From the NCBI RefSeq assembly GCF_001306135.1, contig NZ_LGKP01000035.1:434001-498000 (forward strand): 64,000 nucleotides of DNA. The letters run 5' to 3'. Position numbers and translations under genes: made by a program. The notes under the pieces were generated by a model that was not told the origin of the DNA, made no database searches, and saw nothing but the letters and a program-made list of their open reading frames with translations. The stretch comes from Herpetosiphon geysericola. GTDB taxonomy: Bacteria > Chloroflexota > Chloroflexia > Chloroflexales > Herpetosiphonaceae. Shown here piece by piece: positions 44,737 through 53,452 of this stretch (its first letter is position 1; each line of letters opens with the position of its first letter).

Positions 44737-45398
44737 CAACGCTTGGACCTTGGATCGCCTTTGGCTTGACATTAATTGTGCTCAGCCGGGCATTTGGCGA
44801 AAATCCACTCTTTCGCTTCAGCCAATATTTGTTTGTTGGTTTGGCGCTTGGCTATACCCTAACTGTGGTCGTTACAACAGTCTTTATCGTGCCAAGCGGC
44901 GATATGCTCGATAATCCCAATAGCGTTGGGACTGCCTTGTTTATTGTGCCAGTCCTCGTTGGGTTGCTCTTGTTGACCCGTTTGCGCACCCAACAGCTTT
45001 CGTGGCTGGCCAACGTGCCATTGGCGCTGTTGTTTGGGGTTGCCGCCGCCATTGCGATTGCTGGCACCATTCTTGGCACATTGCTGCCCCAATTACAATC
45101 ATCGTTCTTCTCGGTTACGAGCTTTACTGATGGCAGCAATTTAGCAGTAGCCCTTGGCAAACTTGTGTTGGTCATTGGGGTTGTCTTGGTCTTGCTATCG
45201 TTTCGCTTTAGCAAGGCCGCAACGCCAGAAGCCGCTGATCATAGCGAAACACTCAAGCCAAGCATGGTGGCAAAAGTTGGTCGGATGTGGCTCTTGCTAA
45301 GTTTGGGGGCGGTCTTTGCCGCTACGTTGATCACCTATCAATCAGCCTTGATTGATCGTATCCAGTTTTTGCTGCGGCAATTAAGCGTGATCTCTTAG
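44733..45398 (+). CDS. Polytopic membrane protein of the five-gene cluster
   Basis: 221 residues, GTG start overlapping the preceding stop by 4 nt (GTGA). Six to seven hydrophobic segments span most of the length (for example YLFVGLALGYTLTVVVTTVF, FIVPVLVGLLLLTRL, LVLVIGVVLVLLSF). A cytoplasmic loop (FSKAATPEAADHSETLKPS) lies before the last segment. No family recognised. Coupling with the repeat protein and the MutL-like gene argues for a common complex. Confidence 0.72.
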   Translation: MTTLGPWIAFGLTLIVLSRAFGENPLFRFSQYLFVGLALGYTLTVVVTTVFIVPSGDMLDNPNSVGTALFIVPVLVGLLLLTRLRTQQLSWLANVPLALLFGVAAAIAIAGTILGTLLPQLQSSFFSVTSFTDGSNLAVALGKLVLVIGVVLVLLSFRFSKAATPEAADHSETLKPSMVAKVGRMWLLLSLGAVFAATLITYQSALIDRIQFLLRQLSVIS

Positions 45399-45417
45399 GG
45401 GTTGCGAAAGGATTGAT

Positions 45418-47598
45418 ATGACGACCGCTGATCCTGCTGCACTGCTTGTCGTTGATATTGGCACGTTGTTTACCCATGTGGCGTTGCTCGAATTGGTTGC
45501 TGGCGAGTATCGCTTGTTGGGTCGTGCCCAAGCACTCTCAACCTTAGAGCCACCAATTGCCGATGCCTGGCAAGGAATTCTGACGGCAATTCGCGAAATT
45601 GAGCAACTTACTTTTCGGGCGATTGCCCACGTTGATGGCTTGATGACGCCGCATCGCCCAGATGGCTCGGGCGTTGATGGCATGGTGGTGAGCACTAGCG
45701 CTGCCGGAACCTTGCCAATTGTGCTGGCGGCGATCTCGAATGATACAACTGGCGCAAGTTTGCGGCGGGTGGCGCGTTCGAGCTACACCACGGTGCTCGA
45801 TATGGTGACGCTCGATGAATATGGCGACCCCGATTTGGCCGAAGGCGAAAGCTGGATCGACTATCAGCTAGCCAATTTGGTGCGCTTGCCAGCAGCAACG
45901 GTTTTGATGGCTGGTGGCATTGATGGCGGCAACTCAGCGCCGCTTGAACGTTTGGCCCACATGCTTGGCTTTACGGTCTTGCGGCTCGAACAAATTAATT
46001 CGCGCGAGTTTGCCCATGTGATTTTTGCTGGCAATACCGCCGCCTACCCTGGCATCGAAGACGCGCTTTCAACAATTGCGCCAATTACCGCAACCTCGAA
46101 TGTGCTGCCAGCAATTGGGGTTGAGCAATTAATGCCAGCGCGCTTGGAATTAATGCGCTCCTACAACGATCGGGTGCTGCCAAAACTGCCAAGTTTCAAC
46201 CGCATGCGCGCCATGAGCAGCGATTTGGTGCGTTCTACCAGCGATGGCTTCGGGCCGTTGGTGCGCTTTATCGCCAAACATCATGGCCGCAACACCTTGA
46301 TTGTGGATATTGGCGCCATGACCAGCGCTGGCTATGCTTCCGATGGCACGCAATTGCATCTCACAGTTGAAACCAATTGTGGCACAGCCTATGGGATTGC
46401 TGGCTTGGTTGATCAAGCTGGGCCTGGCAATATTACCCGTTGGTTGCCCTTTGAAATGAGCGATTCGGCTTTGCGCGAGCATATGCTCAATCGGTTGATT
46501 CGCCCGCAAATTGTGCCAATCGACCGCGAAAGTCTCTTGATTGAACAAGCGTTGGTGCGCGAAGCGCTGCGGGTGGTCTCAAATGATCTGTTTGATGAAC
46601 AGCCTCAATTAGCCAGCGATTTGATTATTGCCACTGGCGGCCCGTTGACCCATACAATTCACCCAGCCCAAGCCTTGTTGAGCCTTGTCGATGGGCTTGA
46701 TTTCGGGCGCTTGCAACAATATCGCGATCGCAGTTTGTTAATTAGCGATATTTACCTTGATCGCGATGGGTTGTTGGCGCTGGCTGGCGCGACTGCCTGG
46801 AAGTATCCTGATGCAAGTTTTTGCTTGCTTGAACAAGATATTTTGCGCAATGGAGCCTTGGCTAGCTATTTGTTGATCAATAGCTCGTTGCGCTTAGGTG
46901 ATTTGGTGGCTGAAGTTGAGCTTGTGCCAGTTAGCGGCGCACCAATCATTATCCAAATTCACCATGGCGAGATTCGCCGCTTGCCATTGGCTCATGGCAA
47001 ACGGGCAACCCTGCGCTTGCGCCCAACCAAACAAGTGCAAATTGGCGCAAATTTGCCAGGCGAAGTGGTCGAAACCGCCTTGGCAGCGATTACTGGCAGC
47101 ACGCTTGGCCTGGTGATTGATGCCCGGCCTCGGCCTTTAGCCCAACGCAACAGCGACGCGCAAAGCCGTAATCAACAATGGCAATGGCTCAATCAATTGG
47201 GTGTGGTTGATGGACTCAATCCGTATGCGCCCCAATCTGATGAGCAAGCGCTGCCCGCATTTGAGCCAATTCCGACAATCAGCCGCATTCCAGAACCTGC
47301 GCCAGCGCCAGCCCAAATGCTGCCAGAGCGCGAGGAGCCAAACGCGATTCCCGATTGGCTACGCGAAGAAGGCGAAAACGCCAACGATCTGGCAATGCCA
47401 GCGCCGAGCGAGTTTGGCATCGAAGAACCATTGCCCGATTGGCTGAGCGGGCTGGATGTGCCAGTGAGTAGCGAGCCAGTGTTGGATTTGGGCGAGCGCC
47501 AAGCTTCGCAACCAGTGGCGCCTGCCGACTTTAGCGCTTTGCGCAGCGAGTTGGAAGAACAAACCAAGCCCAAACGTGGTTTCTTCCGTCGTAAATAA
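45418..47598 (+). CDS. MutL-like ASKHA ATPase with P-x-W-L tail
   Basis: 726 residues. An actin/Hsp70-like ATPase of the glutamate mutase L group: phosphate 1 LLVVDIGTLFTHVALLE (residues 10-26), phosphate 2 TLIVDIGAMTSAGYASDG near residue 297, and the adenosine region DLIIATGGPLTH near 401. The last 150 residues are a Pro/Glu-rich tail with IPDWLREEG and LPDWLSGLD, the same motif that fills the neighbouring giant protein, ending in KRGFFRRK. MutL normally accompanies glutamate mutase, but no mutase gene is nearby. A strong terminator follows 8 nt later. Confidence 0.8.
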   Translation: MTTADPAALLVVDIGTLFTHVALLELVAGEYRLLGRAQALSTLEPPIADAWQGILTAIREIEQLTFRAIAHVDGLMTPHRPDGSGVDGMVVSTSAAGTLPIVLAAISNDTTGASLRRVARSSYTTVLDMVTLDEYGDPDLAEGESWIDYQLANLVRLPAATVLMAGGIDGGNSAPLERLAHMLGFTVLRLEQINSREFAHVIFAGNTAAYPGIEDALSTIAPITATSNVLPAIGVEQLMPARLELMRSYNDRVLPKLPSFNRMRAMSSDLVRSTSDGFGPLVRFIAKHHGRNTLIVDIGAMTSAGYASDGTQLHLTVETNCGTAYGIAGLVDQAGPGNITRWLPFEMSDSALREHMLNRLIRPQIVPIDRESLLIEQALVREALRVVSNDLFDEQPQLASDLIIATGGPLTHTIHPAQALLSLVDGLDFGRLQQYRDRSLLISDIYLDRDGLLALAGATAWKYPDASFCLLEQDILRNGALASYLLINSSLRLGDLVAEVELVPVSGAPIIIQIHHGEIRRLPLAHGKRATLRLRPTKQVQIGANLPGEVVETALAAITGSTLGLVIDARPRPLAQRNSDAQSRNQQWQWLNQLGVVDGLNPYAPQSDEQALPAFEPIPTISRIPEPAPAPAQMLPEREEPNAIPDWLREEGENANDLAMPAPSEFGIEEPLPDWLSGLDVPVSSEPVLDLGERQASQPVAPADFSALRSELEEQTKPKRGFFRRK

Positions 47599-47605
47599 GC
47601 CAATT

Positions 47606-47650
47606 GCATGGCGATCAGCTTTTGGTTAAGCTGGTCGCCATGCGTTTAAT
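47606..47650 (+). terminator. Strong terminator ending the five-gene cluster
   Basis: GCATGGCGATCAGCTT / AAGCTGGTCGCCATGC, a 16-bp stem with one G-T pair and a 6-nt loop, followed by GTTTAAT. Confidence 0.85.
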
Positions 47651-47697
47651 CCCGCTAAAAATCCCCCACAAGATCAAAACTTCTGCGCCAAAAGGGT

Positions 47698-47727
47698 TTG
47701 ACAGCGTTTGCTGGCGCGTGTTATGCT
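47698..47727 (+). promoter_or_regulatory. Promoter of the envelope/exopolysaccharide cluster
   Basis: TTGACA (47698-47703), 18 nt, TATGCT (47722-47727) with a TG one base upstream (extended -10). A leader of about 120 nt precedes the first ATG at 47857. Confidence 0.65.
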
Positions 47728-47856
47728 GATCGCTAGTTCACAGCGCTGCACAAAAAGCTTGATTGTTGGTATTTATGCCATTCTAAAGCGCTAGACTGCT
47801 GTTTACCCATTGTTGTCATTTTCCCCTTTTTCACTCTAGCTTAGAAGGAGCGAGCC

Positions 47857-48906
47857 ATGCACAAACGCCTCACGCGGGTACTGGGAACTATTTTCTGTGT
47901 CCTCGGGTTGGGTTTGGCGCTCTTTGGCTTTGACGGCGCATGGCGTGCCTATGGTCAAACCGCAGGCCCAACCCCAACTCCTGATTTCGATCTGCCGATT
48001 ACCAAAGCCGTTAGCCCAAGCAATGGCTTGCCCGGTGATACGGTGACCTTCTCGATCAATGTCACCAACGATCAGCCACAAACTCAAACCAACGTGGTCA
48101 TTACCGATAGCGTGGTTAATTTCTTGGAAGTTGTTGGCGCAAGCAGTAGTAAAGGCACTGCCAGTTTCAGCGGCCAAGATGTGCGTGCCGATGTTGGCAC
48201 ATTAGCCAGCGGCGAATCGGTGACGTTAACCATTACGACGAGAATTCGGGCTGGCACAGCAGCTGGCACCATCGGCCAAAATGTGGCAATTGTCAATACT
48301 GCCAGCGGTTCAAGCTCATCAAGTAATGTCGTGACCGTTACGGTTGGCGGCGATACGACCGCCACGCCTACACCACTGCCAACCCAAGCCCCAAGCGGGC
48401 CAAAATTGGTGGTCGAAAAGTCGGCTAGCCCTGCGAGTGGCAAAGTTGGCGATTTGATTAGCTTTAAAATTGTGGTGCGCAATACTGGCGGCACAACCGC
48501 TCCTGCTGTGGTGGTCAACGACCGGATTCTCGATTTCTTAGAAGTCGTCAGCGTCCAAACCAGCAAGGGTAGCGCAACTACCACTGGCCAAGCTGTCAAG
48601 GTCAGTGTTGGCGATTTGGCTGCTGGCGAAAGCGTCACGATTGTGATTACCACCAAGATTCGGCCTGGCACGACCAGCGGCCAACAAGGGATCAACATCG
48701 CCGAAGCAGTTGCCAGCGATGGCACTGGTGGCTCATCAAGCACACCTAGCAATCCAGTTGCAATTGCGGTCGATCGCAGCGCCCCAGTTGGCTTGCCTGA
48801 CACCAGCGCGCCGAGCCAAGCTTCGTGGATTTTCTGGCTTGGTTTGGGCTTGTCAATCACAGGCGGGCTGTTGCTCATGGTCAGTCGCCGCCGGAGCGAA
48901 GCTTAA
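47857..48906 (+). CDS. DUF11-repeat surface protein with LPxT-like sorting end
   Basis: 349 residues. A signal-like N-terminus (VLGTIFCVLGLGLALFGF) precedes two DUF11-type beta domains: about 50-165 (PITKAVSPSNGLPGDTVTFS) and 185-300 (LVVEKSASPASGKVGDLISF). They are joined by a TPTPLPTQAP linker. The C-terminus is LPDTSAPSQ (about residue 313), then a hydrophobic segment and RRRSEA, the layout of a sortase substrate. It is 3 nt upstream of a BY-kinase. A sortase-like gene lies at 60567, outside this cluster. AGAAGGAGCGAG precedes the ATG. Confidence 0.85.
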   Translation: MHKRLTRVLGTIFCVLGLGLALFGFDGAWRAYGQTAGPTPTPDFDLPITKAVSPSNGLPGDTVTFSINVTNDQPQTQTNVVITDSVVNFLEVVGASSSKGTASFSGQDVRADVGTLASGESVTLTITTRIRAGTAAGTIGQNVAIVNTASGSSSSSNVVTVTVGGDTTATPTPLPTQAPSGPKLVVEKSASPASGKVGDLISFKIVVRNTGGTTAPAVVVNDRILDFLEVVSVQTSKGSATTTGQAVKVSVGDLAAGESVTIVITTKIRPGTTSGQQGINIAEAVASDGTGGSSSTPSNPVAIAVDRSAPVGLPDTSAPSQASWIFWLGLGLSITGGLLLMVSRRRSEA

Positions 48907-48909
48907 TCA

Positions 48910-50637
48910 ATGAATATCTTTCGTCGTTATCTCACTGGGTTGCGGCGCTGGCTCTGGCTCTTAGTGCTAGGGCCAGTCGTCGCTGCTGGCGCGGCCTATG
49001 CCATCAGTAGCCGTCAAACGCCGCGCTATGCAAGCAGCACGCGGGTGATTGTTGGTCAAACCCTGCAAAATAGTAATCCCGATTATGGCAGTTTGGTTGC
49101 CAGCGAGCGCTTGGTTTCGACCTATGCCCAAATTGCCCAAAGCCGTACAACGATCGAGGCGGTTGAGCAACGCTTAAATGTACGCGATATTGCAAGCTCG
49201 GCGATTATCACGACGCGGCCAGTGCAGGAAACTGAGTTTTTGGATATTGCGGTTGAGGCCGACGATCCACAACAGGCTGCTGATATTGCCAATGCAATTG
49301 CCGAACAGCTGATTTTGACCAGTCCGGCAGGGCCTCAAAGCGCCGAGGCCAAATTGCTCGATGAGGTTAATCGCCAGATTGCGACCCTCAACGAGGAAAT
49401 TACCCGCACCGACGAGGAAATCAAAACTCTCAAAGCTGAAATCGAACAAATCGGGGCCGATAAGCCTGCTGCCGAATCGTTAATTGCTAATTTGCAACTC
49501 AAGCAACAGAGCCAAAATCAAAATCGCCAAACCCTCAGCACGTTGTATAGCACGGCGCTTGGCAATCGGGCCAACTCAATTAGCGTTGTCGAATCAGCGT
49601 TGGTCAATCCGACTCCAATTGCGCCACGGCCAATTCGCAGTGCAATATTGGCCGGAATTTTGGGCTTTGCCTTGGTGTTTGGCTTGGCCTTGCTGCTCGA
49701 ATATTTCGATGATAGCGTGCAAACTCCCGACGAAGGCGTTGATTTGGTCAATGCGCCGTTGCTGGCAGCAATCGTCAAACAAGAAACCAAAGTGACCAAA
49801 GCTGCTCAGCGTTTGGTTTCACGCCTCGATCCGCGTTCGCCAACCGCCGAAACCTTTCGCACCTTGCGCACCAATCTGCAGTTTTCGAACGTTGATACTA
49901 AAGCCCGCACCTTGATTGTGACCAGTAGCCAACCTGAGGAAGGCAAAAGTACCGTCGCGGCCAATTTGGCGTGGGTGCTGGCTCAAGCAGGCCAACGGGT
50001 TGTGCTGATCGATGCCGATTTGCGCAAGCCAATGATGCATCGGGTGTTTGAGGTAAGCAGCGAATATGGCTTGACCAACTTGCTGACCAACAACGAAGAT
50101 CCAACCATTCGCGATCGCACGGTGCTGCCCGTTGCCGAAAATTTGTGGCTCATTCCCAGTGGCCCGTTGCCGCCGAATCCATCGGAATTGCTTGGCAGCA
50201 AGCGCATGGAAATGCTAATTTGGCTGTTGCAACAAGAATACGATTGGATCTTATTCGACACGCCGCCAATTTTGACCGTAACCGACCCAATTGCTTTGAT
50301 TCCACGCGTCGATGGGGTTGTGCTGGTGGCCGAAGCCAAACGCACCCGCCGCGATATGCTGGCCAAATGTCGCGCTGCAGTTCAAACGGTCGGCGGTCGG
50401 CTGATTGGCTTGGTCTTCAACAAGCTTGATGCGCGCTCCGAGGGCTATGGCGTCTACTACACCTACTACTACGATCAGCATCATAACGCCAATCGTGGCC
50501 GCCGCTTCTGGCAGCGTAAAGATGATCATCAGCCGGTGCCAAATATGAGCGAGCCAGCACCGTTGGATTTGCACGATTCAACGCTTGAGCGCTCAGAATC
50601 GGCCTATGAGATGGCTAGCCATGAGCAAACTAAGTAA
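48910..50637 (+). CDS. Wzz-BY-kinase fusion, polysaccharide chain-length/tyrosine autokinase
   Basis: 575 residues. An N-terminal Wzz domain has a membrane segment at about 14-32 and a second near 240-260. Between them is a periplasmic coiled coil (VNRQIATLNEEITRTDEEIK). The C-terminal P-loop tyrosine kinase has Walker A SSQPEEGKSTVAANLA (about 338), A' VVLIDADLRKP (about 364) and Walker B WILFDTPP. The Tyr cluster YGVYYTYYYDQHH near residue 515 is for autophosphorylation. Such proteins control exopolysaccharide polymerisation and export through Wzx/Wzy systems. Followed by an overlapping DUF4012 gene. Confidence 0.95.
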   Translation: MNIFRRYLTGLRRWLWLLVLGPVVAAGAAYAISSRQTPRYASSTRVIVGQTLQNSNPDYGSLVASERLVSTYAQIAQSRTTIEAVEQRLNVRDIASSAIITTRPVQETEFLDIAVEADDPQQAADIANAIAEQLILTSPAGPQSAEAKLLDEVNRQIATLNEEITRTDEEIKTLKAEIEQIGADKPAAESLIANLQLKQQSQNQNRQTLSTLYSTALGNRANSISVVESALVNPTPIAPRPIRSAILAGILGFALVFGLALLLEYFDDSVQTPDEGVDLVNAPLLAAIVKQETKVTKAAQRLVSRLDPRSPTAETFRTLRTNLQFSNVDTKARTLIVTSSQPEEGKSTVAANLAWVLAQAGQRVVLIDADLRKPMMHRVFEVSSEYGLTNLLTNNEDPTIRDRTVLPVAENLWLIPSGPLPPNPSELLGSKRMEMLIWLLQQEYDWILFDTPPILTVTDPIALIPRVDGVVLVAEAKRTRRDMLAKCRAAVQTVGGRLIGLVFNKLDARSEGYGVYYTYYYDQHHNANRGRRFWQRKDDHQPVPNMSEPAPLDLHDSTLERSESAYEMASHEQTK

Positions 50638-53452
50638 TTCAAGCGCAATCAATCAAGCTCCTAAGAAACGCCGCTTGCGGCGTTTTTTCCTATATGCTTT
50701 GGGGTTGCTTGGGCTGTGGCTTGGGTTGCTGGCTTGGTTGAGCTACCAACTGTATGCTCACAGCCAAAACATCCGTGATTTATTGCAAACCAGCCCAGTG
50801 CGTAGCAGCCAAGCCCAAGCCTTGTGCAACGAGCTTGCGTCAACCAATACAAGCGGTATTTGGCTGCGCCGTTTGAGCTTGCCGTTACACCCCATCCTGC
50901 GCCAAAGTGATGCTTGGATCGGTGCGCTGCCCGCTGCTAGTGATGTTGCGCAGCAAGGCTTGGGCTTAACAGAGGGTTATTGCCACCAATTTAATCCCTT
51001 GCTTGCGCTGCTCGATCTGCCTGCTGAACAACGCACGCAGCAAATGCTCAATTGGCTGGTTGCCAATCAACCAAATTGGCAGCAACTCCAAAGCGATGTG
51101 CAGCAATTGCAACAAACATGGCGCAGCGTACCAACCAGCCTGCAAACAGCGCCATTGTTGGCCAACTATCAAGCTTCCATTGACCAATTTGACCAGCAAT
51201 TAACGGCGGCCCAAACCAGCCTTGGCTTGCTTGAACAAGCGTGGCCGTTGCTTGCTGATGGTTGGGGCACAAAAAAACCGTTGCGTTTATTGATTGCTGG
51301 CCAAAATCCGCTTGAATTACGGCCAAGCGGCGGCTTTATTGGCAGCATTGCAACCTTGACGCTTGAGCAAGGCCGCATTAGCGACATGGCGTACTTCAAC
51401 AGTGCCGATTTTGCGGTGGTTGCGCCTGCTGGCTCGGCTATGCCCAAGCCCTACAACCAGTATTTGCGAGCCTCGCTTTGGACCTTGCGCGATGCCAATT
51501 GGTGGCCCGATTGGCCAACCTCGGCCCAAAGTTTGCAAACATTTTGGCAATTAAACCAACAGCCTGACGTCGATGCGGTGATTGCGCTCGATCTGTATGG
51601 CTTGCAAGGCCTGATTCAGGTGCTTGCGCCCGTGGAGATTGCTGGCTACGGCCAAATATCGCAAGCAGCCAGCCTTGAGCACATTTTTGGCCTTTACGAC
51701 GGCCAGAACGTGACTGGTGATAAACAATTTTTGGCAGCCTTGTTTCGCAGCACCCTCGAAACTGCTCGCCATGCCAATTTCAGTCAGTGGTTGGAGCTTG
51801 GCGCAAGCTTACAAGCATCGTTGCAGCAACGCCATTTAAGCATTTATTTCAATGATCAAACTAGCCAAAGTCTGATGCTTGCCAATGGCTGGGCTGGCGC
51901 AATGCCCCAGGTTGCGCACGATGTGCTGGGCTTGGTCGACGCTGATTTATCCTATAGCGATGGCCAAAATTTTATTGAACAACGTATGCAGCTTGATGTG
52001 CAACTCGATGCCCAAGCGCGGTCATTAACCAACACGCTGACAATTACCTATACCAATCGCTATGATGCTTGGCGCGCCGATTTGAGCAAGCACGCGGTTT
52101 ATGGCTATTGCTACAACATCGGTTTGGCAATTCAGCAGCGCATTCCTGGCTGTTATGGCGACTATGCCCGGGCTTATTTGCCGATCAATGCGCTGCCCTT
52201 GCACTTGGAGGGCGCTGATACGCCGCCAGATATTGCGCAGGAAGGCCAGCTGACAAGCGTTGGTTGGTATATGTTGCTCTACCCGGGCCAAACGCGCACG
52301 ATTCGGCTGAGTTATTTGCCTAATTTGCAAAGCCAACCCTATCAACTAACTTGGTTCAAACAGGCTGGCACGTTGGCGCATCCAATTCATGTTCGTGTTA
52401 GTCAAGCTGGGCAAACGGTCGAATGGCGTGGTACGTTGCAACACGATCACGAGCTGAGCTTTATTGATGCTGCAATTCAGCCAGCCCCAAGCGACGTGCC
52501 AATCACCGCTGATCAGCAAGCCGCTGAGCAAGCTTGGCAACTCTGGCAGCAAGGCGAAACCAGCGCCGCCCTCGACCGCTGGCAACGCAGTAACACGCTT
52601 GATCGTGCCTTGGATGCGGTGGTTAGCCTGCGCTGGACGCACGATCCAAGCACTGCCAAGCAACTTTTGCAGCAACTGCAACCATTGTTGCCCGATTCTG
52701 GGAGGGCGGCCTTTTTGGCTGGTTGGCTGGCTGAGCTAAACGATGATGATGCCGCTGCCTTGCAAGTCTATCAAACCGCTTTGGATCGCGAACCAACGAG
52801 CCAAGCTGCGCGTTTGGCCTTGGCCTTGCTGCAACTCAAACGTGGCGATGGCGCTATTGCCCAAGCAACCCTGCAAGGGCTAGCAAATCCTCGGCTAGCT
52901 TTGCAACGCTTGGCGTTTGATCAACGCATGGCTGGTGATTTGGCGCAAGCTGAGCGCTATTATCAATTGCTCTTGACGCTCGATCCAAGCGATCGCACGG
53001 TTTGGGAAGATCGTTATTGGCTGCGGCGTTACGCCAACGATCAGCCAGATTGGCCAGCAGTTGAGCGATTGGCGAATGAAGCGCTGAGCGCGTTTCCGAA
53101 TGATGCGATGTGGTTGAGCCGCCGTGCTGAGAGCTACGAGCGTCAAAATCTACCTCAACAGGCAATTAGCGATTGGCAGCAAGTTACCATAATCTCGCCA
53201 ACTAATAGCTTGGCTTGGTATTATTTGGCATTGCAGCAACGGGCTGTGGGCGATTGGCCAGCAGCCCAAGCATCGCTTGAACAATTGGTTAAGCTTGATC
53301 CACAAGCTGATTATTATTTGGTGCTGGGCGACACGTTGCGCGAATTGAATTTGGTGGCAGAGGCGCGCAAGGCTTATGCAGACGCGGCTAAGCTGAACCC
53401 TGACCATCCTGGTTTGGCCGAGCGCTTGCGGCTGGTGGAAGCAAGCCCGTGA
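50621..53452 (+). CDS. DUF4012 protein with C-terminal TPR repeats
   Basis: About 943 residues from the ATG at 50621, which overlaps the kinase gene by 17 nt. The frame continues upstream to a TTG at 50585, so the start is uncertain. A basic tail and one membrane segment (about 20-42) anchor the protein. DUF4012 is recognised by LRLLIAGQNPLELRPSGGF near residue 222 and the following SIATLTLEQGRI. From about residue 640, TPR-like helices recur (AAFLAGWLAELNDDDAAALQ, AERYYQLLLTLDPSDRTVWE). DUF4012 genes often lie in capsule or exopolysaccharide clusters. Molecular role unknown. Confidence 0.85.
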   Translation: MSKLSNSSAINQAPKKRRLRRFFLYALGLLGLWLGLLAWLSYQLYAHSQNIRDLLQTSPVRSSQAQALCNELASTNTSGIWLRRLSLPLHPILRQSDAWIGALPAASDVAQQGLGLTEGYCHQFNPLLALLDLPAEQRTQQMLNWLVANQPNWQQLQSDVQQLQQTWRSVPTSLQTAPLLANYQASIDQFDQQLTAAQTSLGLLEQAWPLLADGWGTKKPLRLLIAGQNPLELRPSGGFIGSIATLTLEQGRISDMAYFNSADFAVVAPAGSAMPKPYNQYLRASLWTLRDANWWPDWPTSAQSLQTFWQLNQQPDVDAVIALDLYGLQGLIQVLAPVEIAGYGQISQAASLEHIFGLYDGQNVTGDKQFLAALFRSTLETARHANFSQWLELGASLQASLQQRHLSIYFNDQTSQSLMLANGWAGAMPQVAHDVLGLVDADLSYSDGQNFIEQRMQLDVQLDAQARSLTNTLTITYTNRYDAWRADLSKHAVYGYCYNIGLAIQQRIPGCYGDYARAYLPINALPLHLEGADTPPDIAQEGQLTSVGWYMLLYPGQTRTIRLSYLPNLQSQPYQLTWFKQAGTLAHPIHVRVSQAGQTVEWRGTLQHDHELSFIDAAIQPAPSDVPITADQQAAEQAWQLWQQGETSAALDRWQRSNTLDRALDAVVSLRWTHDPSTAKQLLQQLQPLLPDSGRAAFLAGWLAELNDDDAAALQVYQTALDREPTSQAARLALALLQLKRGDGAIAQATLQGLANPRLALQRLAFDQRMAGDLAQAERYYQLLLTLDPSDRTVWEDRYWLRRYANDQPDWPAVERLANEALSAFPNDAMWLSRRAESYERQNLPQQAISDWQQVTIISPTNSLAWYYLALQQRAVGDWPAAQASLEQLVKLDPQADYYLVLGDTLRELNLVAEARKAYADAAKLNPDHPGLAERLRLVEASP

